A DNA stretch of 50,160 nt from JAFMKE01 sp037624485 (GTDB lineage Bacteria; Bacteroidota; Bacteroidia; Chitinophagales; UBA8649), in assembly GCA_037624485.1 (NCBI GenBank), contig JASJJC010000019.1, positions 1 to 50,160 of the forward strand, read 5' to 3'. Made by a program: the position numbers and the translations under genes. The notes under the pieces were generated by a model. The model was not told the origin of the DNA and did not search any database. It saw nothing but the letters and a program-made list of their open reading frames with translations. Positions 19,222 to 28,052 of this stretch are shown here, piece by piece; within the stretch, counting starts at the first letter, position 1; each line of letters begins with the position of its first letter.

Positions 19222-20132
19222 TTTTCGAAGCTTAAGTAGGGGGTTATTTTAAGAATGGTTTCCTCATCAATTAGTTGATTATCGCGAAAGTCATTCAAAT
19301 TGCTAATTTGGCCATGGGCCTTGATGTAATTTAAAATGATATTCGCTAAATCTCCACTAATATACGGATGGCTTTTTAATTCATACCAACTTGCTGTATG
19401 GACTTTTAAGGGAATTATTTTTGCTGATAATATTAGTTGATCGCTTATGGTTAAATAAACTTCTTCATCTATACCATAAACCTCTTGTAGTTGTTTTATA
19501 TTCTTAAAACCACCAAGAAGTTTTCTGTACTTGATAATCCGTGAGGCATATACAGGGCCAATACCTTTTACTTTAGTAAGCCTAGAGGAATCTGCTGAGT
19601 TAAGTTCTATTTTAATATAATCCTCGGTTGTACTTTTTTCTACAAGGTCATATGTTGGCTTTGAATCATCGTAAATTCTCGCTTTCCAAGTAGATTTACT
19701 CATGTGCTTGGCTTCTATTTTTATATAATCAGCTAACTCATCATACTGTTCTGGGCTTATTCCATAAACTGTCAGTAAGTCTTCAGGTACTTGAAAACGA
19801 CCACCTTTCGATCGGTAATTGATCAATATTGTTACGACACTTTTCTTTATTCCTAAAAGTATAAGGTCTTCTTTACTTGCTGTGTTTGGATCAAATGGAA
19901 AAAGTTGTGGGAGCGTTTTTTCTTGCCTCGATTCGGGCATTGGATTATCCATTGAGGATGGAGTGAAATGGGCAAGCAAGTGCGTATTATCCTCAGGAAT
20001 TTCCACAGCAGGAAGTGTTAATATATAAACACGGGGGATTATAAAAACAAAGAGGATAAGTAGCACTAAGCTTATTATCCCCCTTTGTTCATTATTTGAT
20101 AAATTAAAATACCCCTTTACGTGGTCATTCAT
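19218..20132 (-). CDS. Membrane-anchored protein with three ComEA-like helix-hairpin-helix modules
   Basis: A 304-residue protein with one membrane segment (about 19-40) and a long outer part. It has three ComEA-like helix-hairpin-helix units: the first starts FDPNTASKEDLILLG, the second IELNSADSSRLTKVKGIGPV, the third LKVHTASWYELKSHPYISG. HhH motifs bind DNA backbone without sequence preference. Only the second unit has the canonical GIGPVYASRI hairpin; the other two look divergent. In related bacteria such proteins are annotated as ComEA-type DNA receptors, so uptake of DNA across the envelope is a reasonable but unproven role. The gene overlaps the AGCS transporter gene by 8 bases upstream and apt by 4 bases downstream, so the three are one operon. 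Confidence 0.85.
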   Translation of the reverse strand: MNDHVKGYFNLSNNEQRGIISLVLLILFVFIIPRVYILTLPAVEIPEDNTHLLAHFTPSSMDNPMPESRQEKTLPQLFPFDPNTASKEDLILLGIKKSVVTILINYRSKGGRFQVPEDLLTVYGISPEQYDELADYIKIEAKHMSKSTWKARIYDDSKPTYDLVEKSTTEDYIKIELNSADSSRLTKVKGIGPVYASRIIKYRKLLGGFKNIKQLQEVYGIDEEVYLTISDQLILSAKIIPLKVHTASWYELKSHPYISGDLANIILNYIKAHGQISNLNDFRDNQLIDEETILKITPYLSFEK

Positions 20133-21738
20133 TTTTCTTTTTGATAGCAGTTAAGTATATCGCAAGTTCTTCTTTTACTTTAGGGAACAAAATAAGTAAG
20201 CCGATCATATTTGGAACCATCATTCCGAAAATCATGGCATCCGAGAAGTCTAAAACATTGCCCATTTTTGCTGCAGAGCCAATGACCACAAACACACAAA
20301 ACATGATCTTGTAAGCCATTTCAATCGAACGCCCTTTGCCGAATAGGTAAGTCCAAGATTGTAGGCCATAGTATGACCATGAAATCATTGTAGAGAAGGC
20401 AAACAGAATCACTGCAATGGTTAAAACATAGGATGAATTTGGTATGTTTTTTTCAAAAACAAAGCTTGTTAAATCTACTCCAGATAACATTTCATTTGTT
20501 CCAGTAATCATAGTAGCTCCATCTGTACCACCAAATTGATAGAGTCCTTCTAAGTTCCCAATTACAATAACCAATGCAGTTATTGTACAAACCACTACGG
20601 TATCGATAAATGGCTCTAACAATGCCACTAACCCCTCGCTCGCGGGATATTTAGTTTTTACGGCTGAGTGCGCAATCGCTGCAGAACCCACACCTGCTTC
20701 ATTGGAAAATGCTGCTCTTTTAAATCCTTGGACTAAAACCCCTAGTACACCACCTGTAATTGCAGTGGGGGAGAAGGCCTTGACAATGATAGTGCTAATG
20801 GCCTCTGGAATCAAAGTGTAATTCATGAAAATCACCACTAAGGCTGCTCCTACATAGATTAATGCCATAAAAGGAACAATTTTTTCTGTAACCTGAGCAA
20901 TTCGCTTTATTCCACCAATAATAACAATCCCAACAAAAATGGCCATGACAATGCCAAACAACCATCCTTTGCCATGAATAAAACTTTCAGATCCACCAGT
21001 AACAGACTGGAAAATTTCAAAGGCTTGATTGGCTTGGAACATGTTTCCACCTCCAAAAGAACCACCAATGCACAAAATAGCAAAGGCAATTGCGAGAATC
21101 TTACCCAGTCCGCCTAGTCCTTTTTCTTTTAGTCCTTTTTTAAGGTAGTACATTGGACCACCATAAATTCTTCCATCTTCACCAACTTCCCTATACTTTA
21201 CACCAAGGGTGCACTCCACAAATTTGGACGACATGCCGATTAGGCCAGCAAGAATCATCCAAAAAGTTGCACCTGCTCCACCGATCACGACTGCAACGGC
21301 CACACCTGCTATATTTCCCAAGCCGACTGTCGCACTTAAGGCGGCAGTTAATGCTTGAAAATGAGTTACTTCTCCTTCGGTACCCTCAATTCTTACCGTA
21401 TCTGGATTGTCGTGTTCGCTAACATTGGGTTGGCTTTCATCGACTTCGACATGCTCATAATCACCCCGCACGGTTTTTAGGGAAATAGGTAATAATCTAA
21501 TGTTTGGAAATCCGAAATATAAGGTGAAGAACGTGGCTCCAACAATTAATGGAATGAGAACCCAGAAGAGCCCTACTTCATCAGTTATTGGAATTTGCCA
21601 AAAAATAATTTTCACAAACCAACCCGTTGCGTTACCAAATATTTGATCTATTTTTTCATCTAAACCCATTGAACCTTGCTGAGCAAATACGCTTAAGGAA
21701 ATCAATAAGCTGCTAAAAAGAGTGAGCATTTTTTTCAT
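20125..21738 (-). CDS. Alanine/glycine:cation symporter family protein (AGCS)
   Basis: Sodium-coupled uptake of alanine or glycine across the inner membrane. The 537 residues contain about ten hydrophobic helices. The AGCS signature TAALSATVGLGNIAGVAVAV lies in the first third, followed by GGPMYYLKKG and FSNEAGVGSAAIAHSA. The N terminus (MKKMLTLFSSLLISLSVFAQ) looks like a cleavable signal peptide and precedes a soluble stretch of about 30 residues. This extra segment is longer than in E. coli-type members. The gene starts the minus-strand operon with the HhH protein, apt and the acylase. Confidence 0.93.
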   Translation of the reverse strand: MKKMLTLFSSLLISLSVFAQQGSMGLDEKIDQIFGNATGWFVKIIFWQIPITDEVGLFWVLIPLIVGATFFTLYFGFPNIRLLPISLKTVRGDYEHVEVDESQPNVSEHDNPDTVRIEGTEGEVTHFQALTAALSATVGLGNIAGVAVAVVIGGAGATFWMILAGLIGMSSKFVECTLGVKYREVGEDGRIYGGPMYYLKKGLKEKGLGGLGKILAIAFAILCIGGSFGGGNMFQANQAFEIFQSVTGGSESFIHGKGWLFGIVMAIFVGIVIIGGIKRIAQVTEKIVPFMALIYVGAALVVIFMNYTLIPEAISTIIVKAFSPTAITGGVLGVLVQGFKRAAFSNEAGVGSAAIAHSAVKTKYPASEGLVALLEPFIDTVVVCTITALVIVIGNLEGLYQFGGTDGATMITGTNEMLSGVDLTSFVFEKNIPNSSYVLTIAVILFAFSTMISWSYYGLQSWTYLFGKGRSIEMAYKIMFCVFVVIGSAAKMGNVLDFSDAMIFGMMVPNMIGLLILFPKVKEELAIYLTAIKKKNE

Positions 21739-21796
21739 AAAATATGGGATTTCACGCTAAAGTAAATAAAAAATTTAAGCAAACGCGAATTAATGA

Positions 21797-22558
21797 TTAA
21801 ACTTCTAATTGTAGGCCGTCGTATGCTGCACTTACGTGAGTAGGTAGCTTTTTCTGTATGTCGGTATGTCGATCAAAACGATGGGATATATGGATGAGAT
21901 AAGCTTTCTCAACTTTCATTTCATCAATAAAAGCCAAGGCCTCTTCTAAGTTAAAATGGCTGTAATGGGGTTCTTCCCTTACCGCATTAATTACTAGTAT
22001 TTTCGTGCCTTTTATTTTTTCTTTCGATTCATTAGTGACTGTTTTACCATCAGTGATGTAGGTGAAATCATCAATTCTAAAACTCGTAATGGGCATTTTG
22101 CCATGAAGGACTTCGATCGGTATTATTGTTTTACCAAACAACTCAAAAGGCTCTTCGTCGAAAGTGTTGAGGAGTAGATTAGGCGTACCGGGATACTTGT
22201 TTTCTGCAAAGACGTAGGCAAACATATTGGTTATCATATTGGATGCTAGTACGTCGGCATAAACAGGCATATCTTTTCTTTGGGAAAAATTAAAAGCTCT
22301 TAACTCGTCCAATCCACCGATATGATCAAAATGTGAATGAGTAATTAATACAGCATCCAATTGCGTGACACTTTCTCTCAACATCTGCTGACGGAAATCA
22401 GTACCAACATCGATAACTACTTTTTTATCACCCCATTCTAGCAAAACTGCACAACGTAATCGCTTATCTCGCCAATCCGAAGAGGTGCAAACCTGACATT
22501 TACATGCGATGAGTGGAACGCCACTTGATGTGCCTGTGCCTAAAAATGTAACTTTCAT
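21797..22558 (-). CDS. Metallo-beta-lactamase-fold hydrolase, PhnP-like
   Basis: A cytoplasmic metal-dependent phosphodiesterase of the family that includes PhnP (phosphoribosyl 1,2-cyclic phosphate phosphodiesterase). The 253 residues begin MKVTFLGTGTSSGVPLIACKCQVC, typical of the family, with the cysteine cluster CKCQVC. The metal-binding HSHFDH motif and later histidines (EVLHGK, LIHISHRFDRH) are present. No other phn genes are here, so its substrate may not be a phosphonate-pathway intermediate. The gene is preceded by a candidate promoter and lies 58 bases before the AGCS gene on the same strand. Confidence 0.88.
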   Translation of the reverse strand: MKVTFLGTGTSSGVPLIACKCQVCTSSDWRDKRLRCAVLLEWGDKKVVIDVGTDFRQQMLRESVTQLDAVLITHSHFDHIGGLDELRAFNFSQRKDMPVYADVLASNMITNMFAYVFAENKYPGTPNLLLNTFDEEPFELFGKTIIPIEVLHGKMPITSFRIDDFTYITDGKTVTNESKEKIKGTKILVINAVREEPHYSHFNLEEALAFIDEMKVEKAYLIHISHRFDRHTDIQKKLPTHVSAAYDGLQLEV

Positions 22559-22578
22559 GGATGGATAGGGTTCTGAGA

Positions 22579-22612
22579 CTAAGATATGAATTAGCGGAAT
22601 GGTATTTACAAA
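22579..22612 (-). promoter_or_regulatory. Candidate promoter of the PhnP-like gene
   Basis: On the minus strand, TTTG (22609-22612) is followed after 22 bases by TATCTTAG (22579-22586), a 7/8 match to TAnnTTTG. The -7 element ends about 20 bases before the start codon. Confidence 0.4.
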
Positions 22613-22674
22613 TTGTTAATGTTTAATGAGATTGTAGTTTAATTTGATTGCCTCGAATCAATCAGAGAAGAAAT

Positions 22675-22682
22675 TATATTTG
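22675..22682 (+). promoter_or_regulatory. Perfect plus-strand -7 element pointing antisense into the SAM hydrolase gene
   Basis: TATATTTG followed by C is a full match to the -7 consensus. A TTG at 22648-22650 lies 24 bases upstream, slightly more than usual. No plus-strand gene starts nearby; the next one is the PhoH gene, 800 bases away. This could be an antisense transcript or a chance match. Confidence 0.3.
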
Positions 22683-22690
22683 CTTTAAAC

Positions 22691-23458
22691 TTACTCGAAA
22701 ACCTCAAGCATTACCAAGCTACCATAAGCTAGCCCTAATAGTCCTGCAGCATTTGCCCGATTCATACTTATTTCAAGATAGCCCGCATCATTAAACAAGG
22801 CCAAGACTTCACCCTCAGGGACATCACTGTAGTGTTTACTTAAACTACCAATCTTATGTTGTCTAAAGGAAATCAAGAATTGTTTGTCTCCAACAAATTC
22901 ATCAAATAGTTTTTTATTGATATTAACTACAACATTATCAAATCCATCGATGTAAAATACTGATCCCCGAATAAGATCTGGCATGACAATGGCCTGAATG
23001 TTGTTAAGCACTTTGTAAGAATTTGTTTTTACTGAGATTGCTTCAATTTGATTGTCGGTTATATGCTGAATGATCGTACCTAAGGATTGATGCAGTTCCA
23101 GAAAGGTGAAAGTTTTAGTTAAATGTTCAAAAGCAAAAGCTTCAAAATCTTCATCGGGAAACATTAAACAGATTAATCCATTATCAGGGACAATAAAAAA
23201 TAGTTCTTCTCTTTTTACGATTAAAAAACGGCTATTCCCTTCCCGAATATTGATACTTGCAATATGTATAGAACCTGCGGGAAACGTCCTTGAAGCGTTT
23301 TTTAAAATGTACGCTCCTGATAAAACATCAAAAGGTTTGATTTCATGGTTAATGTCAACTATAATTATATCTTTGTTAGCATGGTATAGTTGACCTTTAA
23401 GTGCACCTACGAAGTGGTCTTTTGTTCCATAATCAGATGTCAAGCTTACTAAGGGCAT
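22691..23458 (-). CDS. SAM hydroxide adenosyltransferase family protein (DUF62)
   Basis: Member of the S-adenosylmethionine hydrolase/fluorinase-chlorinase family. Most members of this family that are not halogenases hydrolyse SAM to adenosine and methionine, which is the likely activity here. The 255 residues start MPLVSLTSDYGTKDHFVGA, with the conserved Asp in TSDYGxxD, and contain DINHEIKPFD and the IVPDNGLICLMF segment. The fluorinase-specific halide loop is not recognisable. The gene is divergent from the PhoH gene with only 38 bases between the start codons. Confidence 0.88.
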   Translation of the reverse strand: MPLVSLTSDYGTKDHFVGALKGQLYHANKDIIIVDINHEIKPFDVLSGAYILKNASRTFPAGSIHIASINIREGNSRFLIVKREELFFIVPDNGLICLMFPDEDFEAFAFEHLTKTFTFLELHQSLGTIIQHITDNQIEAISVKTNSYKVLNNIQAIVMPDLIRGSVFYIDGFDNVVVNINKKLFDEFVGDKQFLISFRQHKIGSLSKHYSDVPEGEVLALFNDAGYLEISMNRANAAGLLGLAYGSLVMLEVFE

Positions 23459-23496
23459 GAATAAAATTAATTAACTAACACATCAAAATTAATCAT

Positions 23497-24444
23497 TTGA
23501 GCGAAATAACCATTAATATAGAGCAAGTTAATCCGATAGATTTTTTCGGTGTTAATAATTCGAAGTTAAATGTACTTAAAAAAAAGTTTCCATTACTAAA
23601 AGTTGTCAGTCGAGGTACTAAATTAAAAGCTGCCGGAAGTGATGAGGAGCTTGCCCTGTTTGAGGAGAAGGTTGAAATTCTTTTAAAATTTTTAGAAAAG
23701 TATGGCAAACTTACTTCGCTTGATATCGATGAACTCTTAAATGACTCAGAAAAAGTTGCGGAATCATTGCCCACAGATAATAAGAATGTTCTGGTTTATG
23801 GAGCCAATGGCAATATTGTTCGTGCTCGAACAGCTAACCAAAAGAAATTAGTAGAATCTAGTGAACAGAATGATGTCGTGTTTGCTGTTGGACCGGCAGG
23901 GACAGGGAAAACCTATACTGCAGTGGCACTTGCTGTACGTGCTTTAAAAGACAAACAGGTCAAACGAATTATTTTAACTCGTCCGGCGGTGGAAGCTGGA
24001 GAAAGCCTTGGGTTTTTACCAGGTGATTTAAAAGAGAAAATTGATCCTTATTTACGTCCTCTGTATGATGGCTTGTATGACATGATTCCTGGTGAAAAGT
24101 TATCCTATTTAATGGAGAACAGAATTATTGAGGTTGCTCCTTTGGCTTTTATGCGAGGGAGGACTTTGGACAAGGCATTTATCATTTTAGACGAGGCGCA
24201 AAACTGCACGGTCTCTCAATTGAAGATGTTCTTAACTAGAATTGGCCCAAGTGCTAAGTGTGTCATTACAGGCGATCGAACACAAATTGATTTGCCGAGA
24301 AATCAGAAATCGGGATTAGGGGTAGCAATTAATTTGCTTAAAAATATTAAAGGTATAGGAACGGTTGAATTGACAACGGCGGATGTCCTTCGTCACCGAC
24401 TTGTGAGTAAGATCATTACTGCTTTTGATAAATACGCGGAGTAA
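23497..24444 (+). CDS. PhoH family P-loop ATPase
   Basis: Cytoplasmic PhoH-like ATPase/putative RNA helicase, 315 residues. Walker A is GPAGTGKT (132-139), Walker B is FIILDEAQN (D232, E233), and the family motif RPAVEAGESLGFLPGDL lies between them. The N-terminal part (IDFFGVNNSKLNVLKKKFP) is typical of Bacteroidota members. The start must be the TTG at 23497: an in-frame stop (23476-23478) lies seven codons upstream with no ATG or GTG between. Function in RNA metabolism or phosphate stress is assumed from the family, not shown. Confidence 0.93.
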   Translation: MSEITINIEQVNPIDFFGVNNSKLNVLKKKFPLLKVVSRGTKLKAAGSDEELALFEEKVEILLKFLEKYGKLTSLDIDELLNDSEKVAESLPTDNKNVLVYGANGNIVRARTANQKKLVESSEQNDVVFAVGPAGTGKTYTAVALAVRALKDKQVKRIILTRPAVEAGESLGFLPGDLKEKIDPYLRPLYDGLYDMIPGEKLSYLMENRIIEVAPLAFMRGRTLDKAFIILDEAQNCTVSQLKMFLTRIGPSAKCVITGDRTQIDLPRNQKSGLGVAINLLKNIKGIGTVELTTADVLRHRLVSKIITAFDKYAE

Positions 24445-24479
24445 GCTTAAACTTGATAAATGGTATAGCACAAACTTAC

Positions 24480-24893
24480 CTACTTTTCTATGCCTTTATT
24501 CGCTTTACTAGGTTGAATAAAATCCCATTTATTTCCATATAAATCTTCAAAAATGGCAACAGTACCGTGTGCTTCTTTTATAGGCTCTCGTATGAAATTT
24601 ACCTTTCGTTCCAGCATTTTTTTATAATCTCTCCAAAAATCATCTGTAAACAAGAAAAGGAACACTCTGCCACCAGTTTGATTACCTATGTATTTTGCTT
24701 GTTCTTCATTGGCTGCTTTTGCCAAAAGTAAAGTACATTCTTTTGCACCACGAGGAGCGACTAACACCCAGCGTTTTTTTGGACTAAGAACGGTGTCTTC
24801 AATGAGTTTGAAATCAAGAACTTTGGTATAGTACTCAATCGCCTCATCATATTCTCGAACGACAATGGATAAATGGGCTAAATGTTGTTTCAT
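24480..24893 (-). CDS. VOC family protein (glyoxalase/bleomycin-resistance fold)
   Basis: A small cytoplasmic protein of 137 residues with the paired beta-alpha-beta-beta-beta modules of the vicinal oxygen chelate superfamily: HLSIVVREYDEAIEYYTKVL at the front and VAIFEDLYGNKWDFIQP at the end. The start at 24893 gives the usual MKQHLAHL; a longer frame would overlap the DUF5683 gene. H4 and E122 are candidate metal ligands. Substrate unknown. It is the last gene of the UPF0173-parAB-DUF5683 run, so it may be co-transcribed with it. Confidence 0.85.
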   Translation of the reverse strand: MKQHLAHLSIVVREYDEAIEYYTKVLDFKLIEDTVLSPKKRWVLVAPRGAKECTLLLAKAANEEQAKYIGNQTGGRVFLFLFTDDFWRDYKKMLERKVNFIREPIKEAHGTVAIFEDLYGNKWDFIQPSKANKGIEK

Positions 24894-24912
24894 AATTGAA
24901 TGAACCAAGCCT

Positions 24913-25512
24913 TTAGAGCTTTTCTTTTTGTTTAAAATGAAGTGCAAAATTTAATCCTACGCGGGTCTGAGAACCATTAAAACTCTGATAGGTGCCAAAA
25001 TCGGGTTCAAGTGACACGGACAAATCGTCGGTAATGCTATAATCGAATAGGTGGGCGTCAACAGATGCATCGACTATATTTAGTGAATAGAATACACTGA
25101 GAAGGATAATGCTTAAGTCCAAGCTTCTTTTCGCGTCATCTCGCTTTACGTTTAGAGGGTTCTGACCTGTCACACCCTTGAAGGAGCCTGAGGTATTTGG
25201 ATCGTTGTCGATTTCCAGTTTATAAGCATCCGTGTACCCCCTTAAATTTTTGATATTGACACCAACCCATGCTCCAAGTGCGCCTAATCCGCCGTATACA
25301 ATCGGTAGCTTCCAGTATTTTTTGTTGTATATCTGGCCAGCTCCAGGAAGCACTGTCGACAATAATGCAGCTTTTTTAGGGGATTGTCGTTTCATCAAAA
25401 AGACAGTGTCATTAGGCTGTTTGAATGCTCCGTTTTCCTCACCTTGCTCAACTTGTGCATGGCATAAATCATTTATACATAATAGACTAAGTAAGAGGAA
25501 AAAATTACGCAT
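24913..25512 (-). CDS. DUF5683 domain-containing protein
   Basis: A 199-residue exported protein with a signal peptide (about 1-19, ending CHA). The DUF5683 core is PKKAALLSTVLPGAGQIYNKKYWK, followed by a glycine-rich hydrophobic segment (IVYGGLGALGAWVGV), and the C terminus ends in an outer-membrane-like strand pattern (RVGLNFALHF). The family is restricted mostly to Bacteroidota and is very often encoded right after parAB, as here (10 bases after parB). Its function is not known; an envelope role is likely from the signal peptide. Confidence 0.88.
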   Translation of the reverse strand: MRNFFLLLSLLCINDLCHAQVEQGEENGAFKQPNDTVFLMKRQSPKKAALLSTVLPGAGQIYNKKYWKLPIVYGGLGALGAWVGVNIKNLRGYTDAYKLEIDNDPNTSGSFKGVTGQNPLNVKRDDAKRSLDLSIILLSVFYSLNIVDASVDAHLFDYSITDDLSVSLEPDFGTYQSFNGSQTRVGLNFALHFKQKEKL

Positions 25513-25522
25513 ACCTCTATGC

Positions 25523-26416
25523 TTAATTTTCTAAGAAATCACTCAATCGTTCGAGGTCATCATCATTATGGAAGTATATTGTAATTTCGCCACTTCCGTT
25601 TTGCTTAGGTTTTATCTGAACTTTTGCGCTAAGGTTACTCGCCAAGCGATCTTGTAATTTTTGATAAGCTAAGGGGAGCTTATTTGGTGATGCCTTGCTT
25701 TTAGCTTGCTTATTGTTTTGCTTAACTAAAGACTCGGTTTGTCTCACGGATAAGCTTTTACTTCCTATTTCTTTGAAAACATACAATTGCATAACTATGT
25801 CGTCAATGCCTGCTAAGGCACGAGCATGCCCCATGCTTATCGCTTTACTCTTAAGTCCACTTTGAATGTCTGGTGGAAGTTTTAATAAGCGTAAATAATT
25901 GGTAACTGCCGCTCTACTTTTACCCAGTCGAGTGGATAAATCTTCATGCGTTAAACTGCATTCATCAATTAGTCGTTGATAATTTAAAGCAATTTCTAAG
26001 GCATTTAAATCTTCTCGTTGAATATTTTCAATGAGCGCTATCTCTAAACTTTCTTGATCGTTGGCTACACGCACATAGGCGGGTATATCATTGATGCCGG
26101 CCAATTTACTTGCTCGCAATCTTCTTTCACCAGCAATTAACTGGAACTTTTTATTACTTAATTTCCGAACTGTAATGGGTTGAACAACTCCATGAATCTT
26201 TATCGATTTAGCTAAATCAGTTAAGGCCTCAGCGTTAAAGTCTATTCTTGGTTGAAATGGATTGACCTCAATTTGCGTTAATGGTATTTTAACAATTGTA
26301 CCGGTTTGTTCATATTCATCTTCCGCTTTGACGCGTCCAACTTTTGTGGCGTCATCATCAATGCTATTCAATAGGGCTCTAATCCCTTTTCCTAATGCTT
26401 CTTTACTCTTGCTCAT
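25523..26416 (-). CDS. parB: Chromosome-partitioning protein ParB
   Basis: CTPase/DNA-binding clamp that loads at parS and directs chromosome segregation with ParA. The 297 residues show the N-terminal ParA-interacting start (KEALGKGIRALLN), the ParB/sulfiredoxin nucleotide domain (ITVRKLSNKKFQLIAGERRLRA, then ENIQREDLNALE), and the helix-turn-helix THEDLSTRLGKSRAAVTNYL. The gene overlaps parA by 14 bases. No parS site was recognised by eye in this window. Confidence 0.96.
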   Translation of the reverse strand: MSKSKEALGKGIRALLNSIDDDATKVGRVKAEDEYEQTGTIVKIPLTQIEVNPFQPRIDFNAEALTDLAKSIKIHGVVQPITVRKLSNKKFQLIAGERRLRASKLAGINDIPAYVRVANDQESLEIALIENIQREDLNALEIALNYQRLIDECSLTHEDLSTRLGKSRAAVTNYLRLLKLPPDIQSGLKSKAISMGHARALAGIDDIVMQLYVFKEIGSKSLSVRQTESLVKQNNKQAKSKASPNKLPLAYQKLQDRLASNLSAKVQIKPKQNGSGEITIYFHNDDDLERLSDFLEN

Positions 26417-27224
26417 TCTCTAAGTCTAATATTTTTTCATTATCCGGAATATCCGTACGATCACTTAGCTGTAAAATCTCCCGTGCTAAGTTCATATAAT
26501 CGCGAGCGCCTGTGCTATCTGCATCATACATGATAATTGGTTTTCCAAAACTCGGCGCCTCACCAATTCTGGTATTCCGATTAATTACAGTTTCGAAAAC
26601 AAGATCTTGGAAATGCTTTCGAACTTCTTTTAATACTTGATTGGACAGGCGCAATCGTTGGTCATACATAGTTAGGAGAATCCCTTCAATTTCTAATCCA
26701 GGATTAATACGATTTTGAACAATTTTTATTGTGTTTAACAACTTGCCTAAACCTTCTAATGCAAAATATTCACATTGCACGGGCACGATAACTGAATCTG
26801 CTGCTGCAAGTGAGTTTACTGTAATTAGACCAAGTGAAGGAGAACAATCAATGATAATGAAATCGTAGCTTCCTACTAAATCTTGTAAAACCCCTTTAAG
26901 CACTTTATCCCGACTAGGATGATTGATAAGTTCTATTTCTGCGCCTACTAGATCCAAATTGGCAGGTAAAATATCCAAATTGGGCGTTTCGGTTTTAAGG
27001 ATAATGTCTTTAGCTCTTTTGTCTCCGACCATACATTCGTAGATGCTCGTGGTAATATTGTTCGGATCAAAGCCACAACCGGAGGTGCTATTCGCCTGTG
27101 GATCAGCATCAACAAGTAAGGTCTTATATTCAAGTATCCCAAGGCAAGCCGCAAGGTTAATGGCGGAAGATGTTTTTCCAACACCACCTTTTTGATTTGC
27201 AAAACTGATTATTCTAGCACTCAT
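26403..27224 (-). CDS. parA: Chromosome-partitioning ATPase ParA (Soj)
   Basis: Deviant Walker ATPase that binds nucleoid DNA and moves ParB-parS complexes. The 273 residues have the deviant Walker A KGGVGKT (12-18, signature K12), switch motif DADPQANSTSG and Walker B FIIIDCSPSLGLIT. The C-terminal basic region RNTRIGEAPSFGKPI is conserved. The gene is preceded by the UPF0173 hydrolase with a 3-base gap and overlaps parB, so all are one operon. Confidence 0.97.
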   Translation of the reverse strand: MSARIISFANQKGGVGKTSSAINLAACLGILEYKTLLVDADPQANSTSGCGFDPNNITTSIYECMVGDKRAKDIILKTETPNLDILPANLDLVGAEIELINHPSRDKVLKGVLQDLVGSYDFIIIDCSPSLGLITVNSLAAADSVIVPVQCEYFALEGLGKLLNTIKIVQNRINPGLEIEGILLTMYDQRLRLSNQVLKEVRKHFQDLVFETVINRNTRIGEAPSFGKPIIMYDADSTGARDYMNLAREILQLSDRTDIPDNEKILDLENEQE

Positions 27225-27227
27225 ATA

Positions 27228-27911
27228 TTATAATTCTATAGTTTTTCCAATTGATGGCAACATAAGCTTCATATCGTGTTTACTGAAACTTTTCATTGCT
27301 TCTTTGTGATCTATTTTAATGAAACCAAAAGTGTCATAATGCACACCGATTACCCGGTCGCATTTAACAAATTCAGCCGCTAGTATTGCATCATTTATTC
27401 CCATAGTGAAATTATCTCCGATGGGTAAAATGCAAAAATGTAAATCTTTTGAAGTCAAAGGTATTAGCTTCATATCCATATGTAAGGCAGTATCTCCCGC
27501 ATAATAAAAATTACCTTCACTCGTGGTGAATACAAATCCTGCAGGATTGCCACCGTAACTACCATCTGGCAATTCACTTGAATGAACGGCATTGACCATT
27601 TTAACACTGCCAAAATCAAATTTCCAAGTACCGCCGTGATTCATCGGGTGCGCATTTTCAACACCTTGTTTGCCTAACCAAGAGTAAATTTCAAAATTAG
27701 CAACAACTGTTGCCTCCGTCCGCTTAGCGATACGAACAGCATCAGCAACATGATCGAAGTGGCCATGAGATAAGAAAATGAAATCTGCTTCAATCTCATC
27801 TACATTAATCTCCGAAGCCAATTCATTATCTGAAATAAATGGATCAAATAAGAGATTATAACCATTCACTTCAATACCAAAACAAGCATGTCCGAAGTAT
27901 GTAAATTTCAT
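27228..27911 (-). CDS. UPF0173 family metal-dependent hydrolase
   Basis: A cytoplasmic metallo-beta-lactamase-fold hydrolase of 227 residues. It begins MKFTYFGHACFGIEVNGYNL, and has the metal motif SHGHFDHVAD, then the conserved NAVHSS, YYAGDTALHMDMKL and IGVHYDTF segments of UPF0173. The substrate of this family is not established. It is the first gene of the operon that contains parA and parB, only 3 bases from parA, with a good promoter upstream. This linkage may be only shared expression. Confidence 0.92.
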   Translation of the reverse strand: MKFTYFGHACFGIEVNGYNLLFDPFISDNELASEINVDEIEADFIFLSHGHFDHVADAVRIAKRTEATVVANFEIYSWLGKQGVENAHPMNHGGTWKFDFGSVKMVNAVHSSELPDGSYGGNPAGFVFTTSEGNFYYAGDTALHMDMKLIPLTSKDLHFCILPIGDNFTMGINDAILAAEFVKCDRVIGVHYDTFGFIKIDHKEAMKSFSKHDMKLMLPSIGKTIEL

Positions 27912-27936
27912 TTAAAATAAAAATTTTATCGATAAG

Positions 27937-27965
27937 CAAATATAAGTATTTTCAAAAGGTACCAA
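27937..27965 (-). promoter_or_regulatory. Promoter of the UPF0173-parA-parB operon
   Basis: On the minus strand, TTG (27963-27965), 18 bases, then TATATTTG (27937-27944) followed by C: a full match to the Bacteroidota consensus. The start codon lies 25 bases downstream of the -7 element. Confidence 0.65.
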
Positions 27966-28052
27966 GACCTAATCCCATTTAGTAATTAACGTTTTGCAAA
28001 CAATTTATAGGGGAACACTTATTTTGCAAAAGATTAATTAAATTTACCAATC

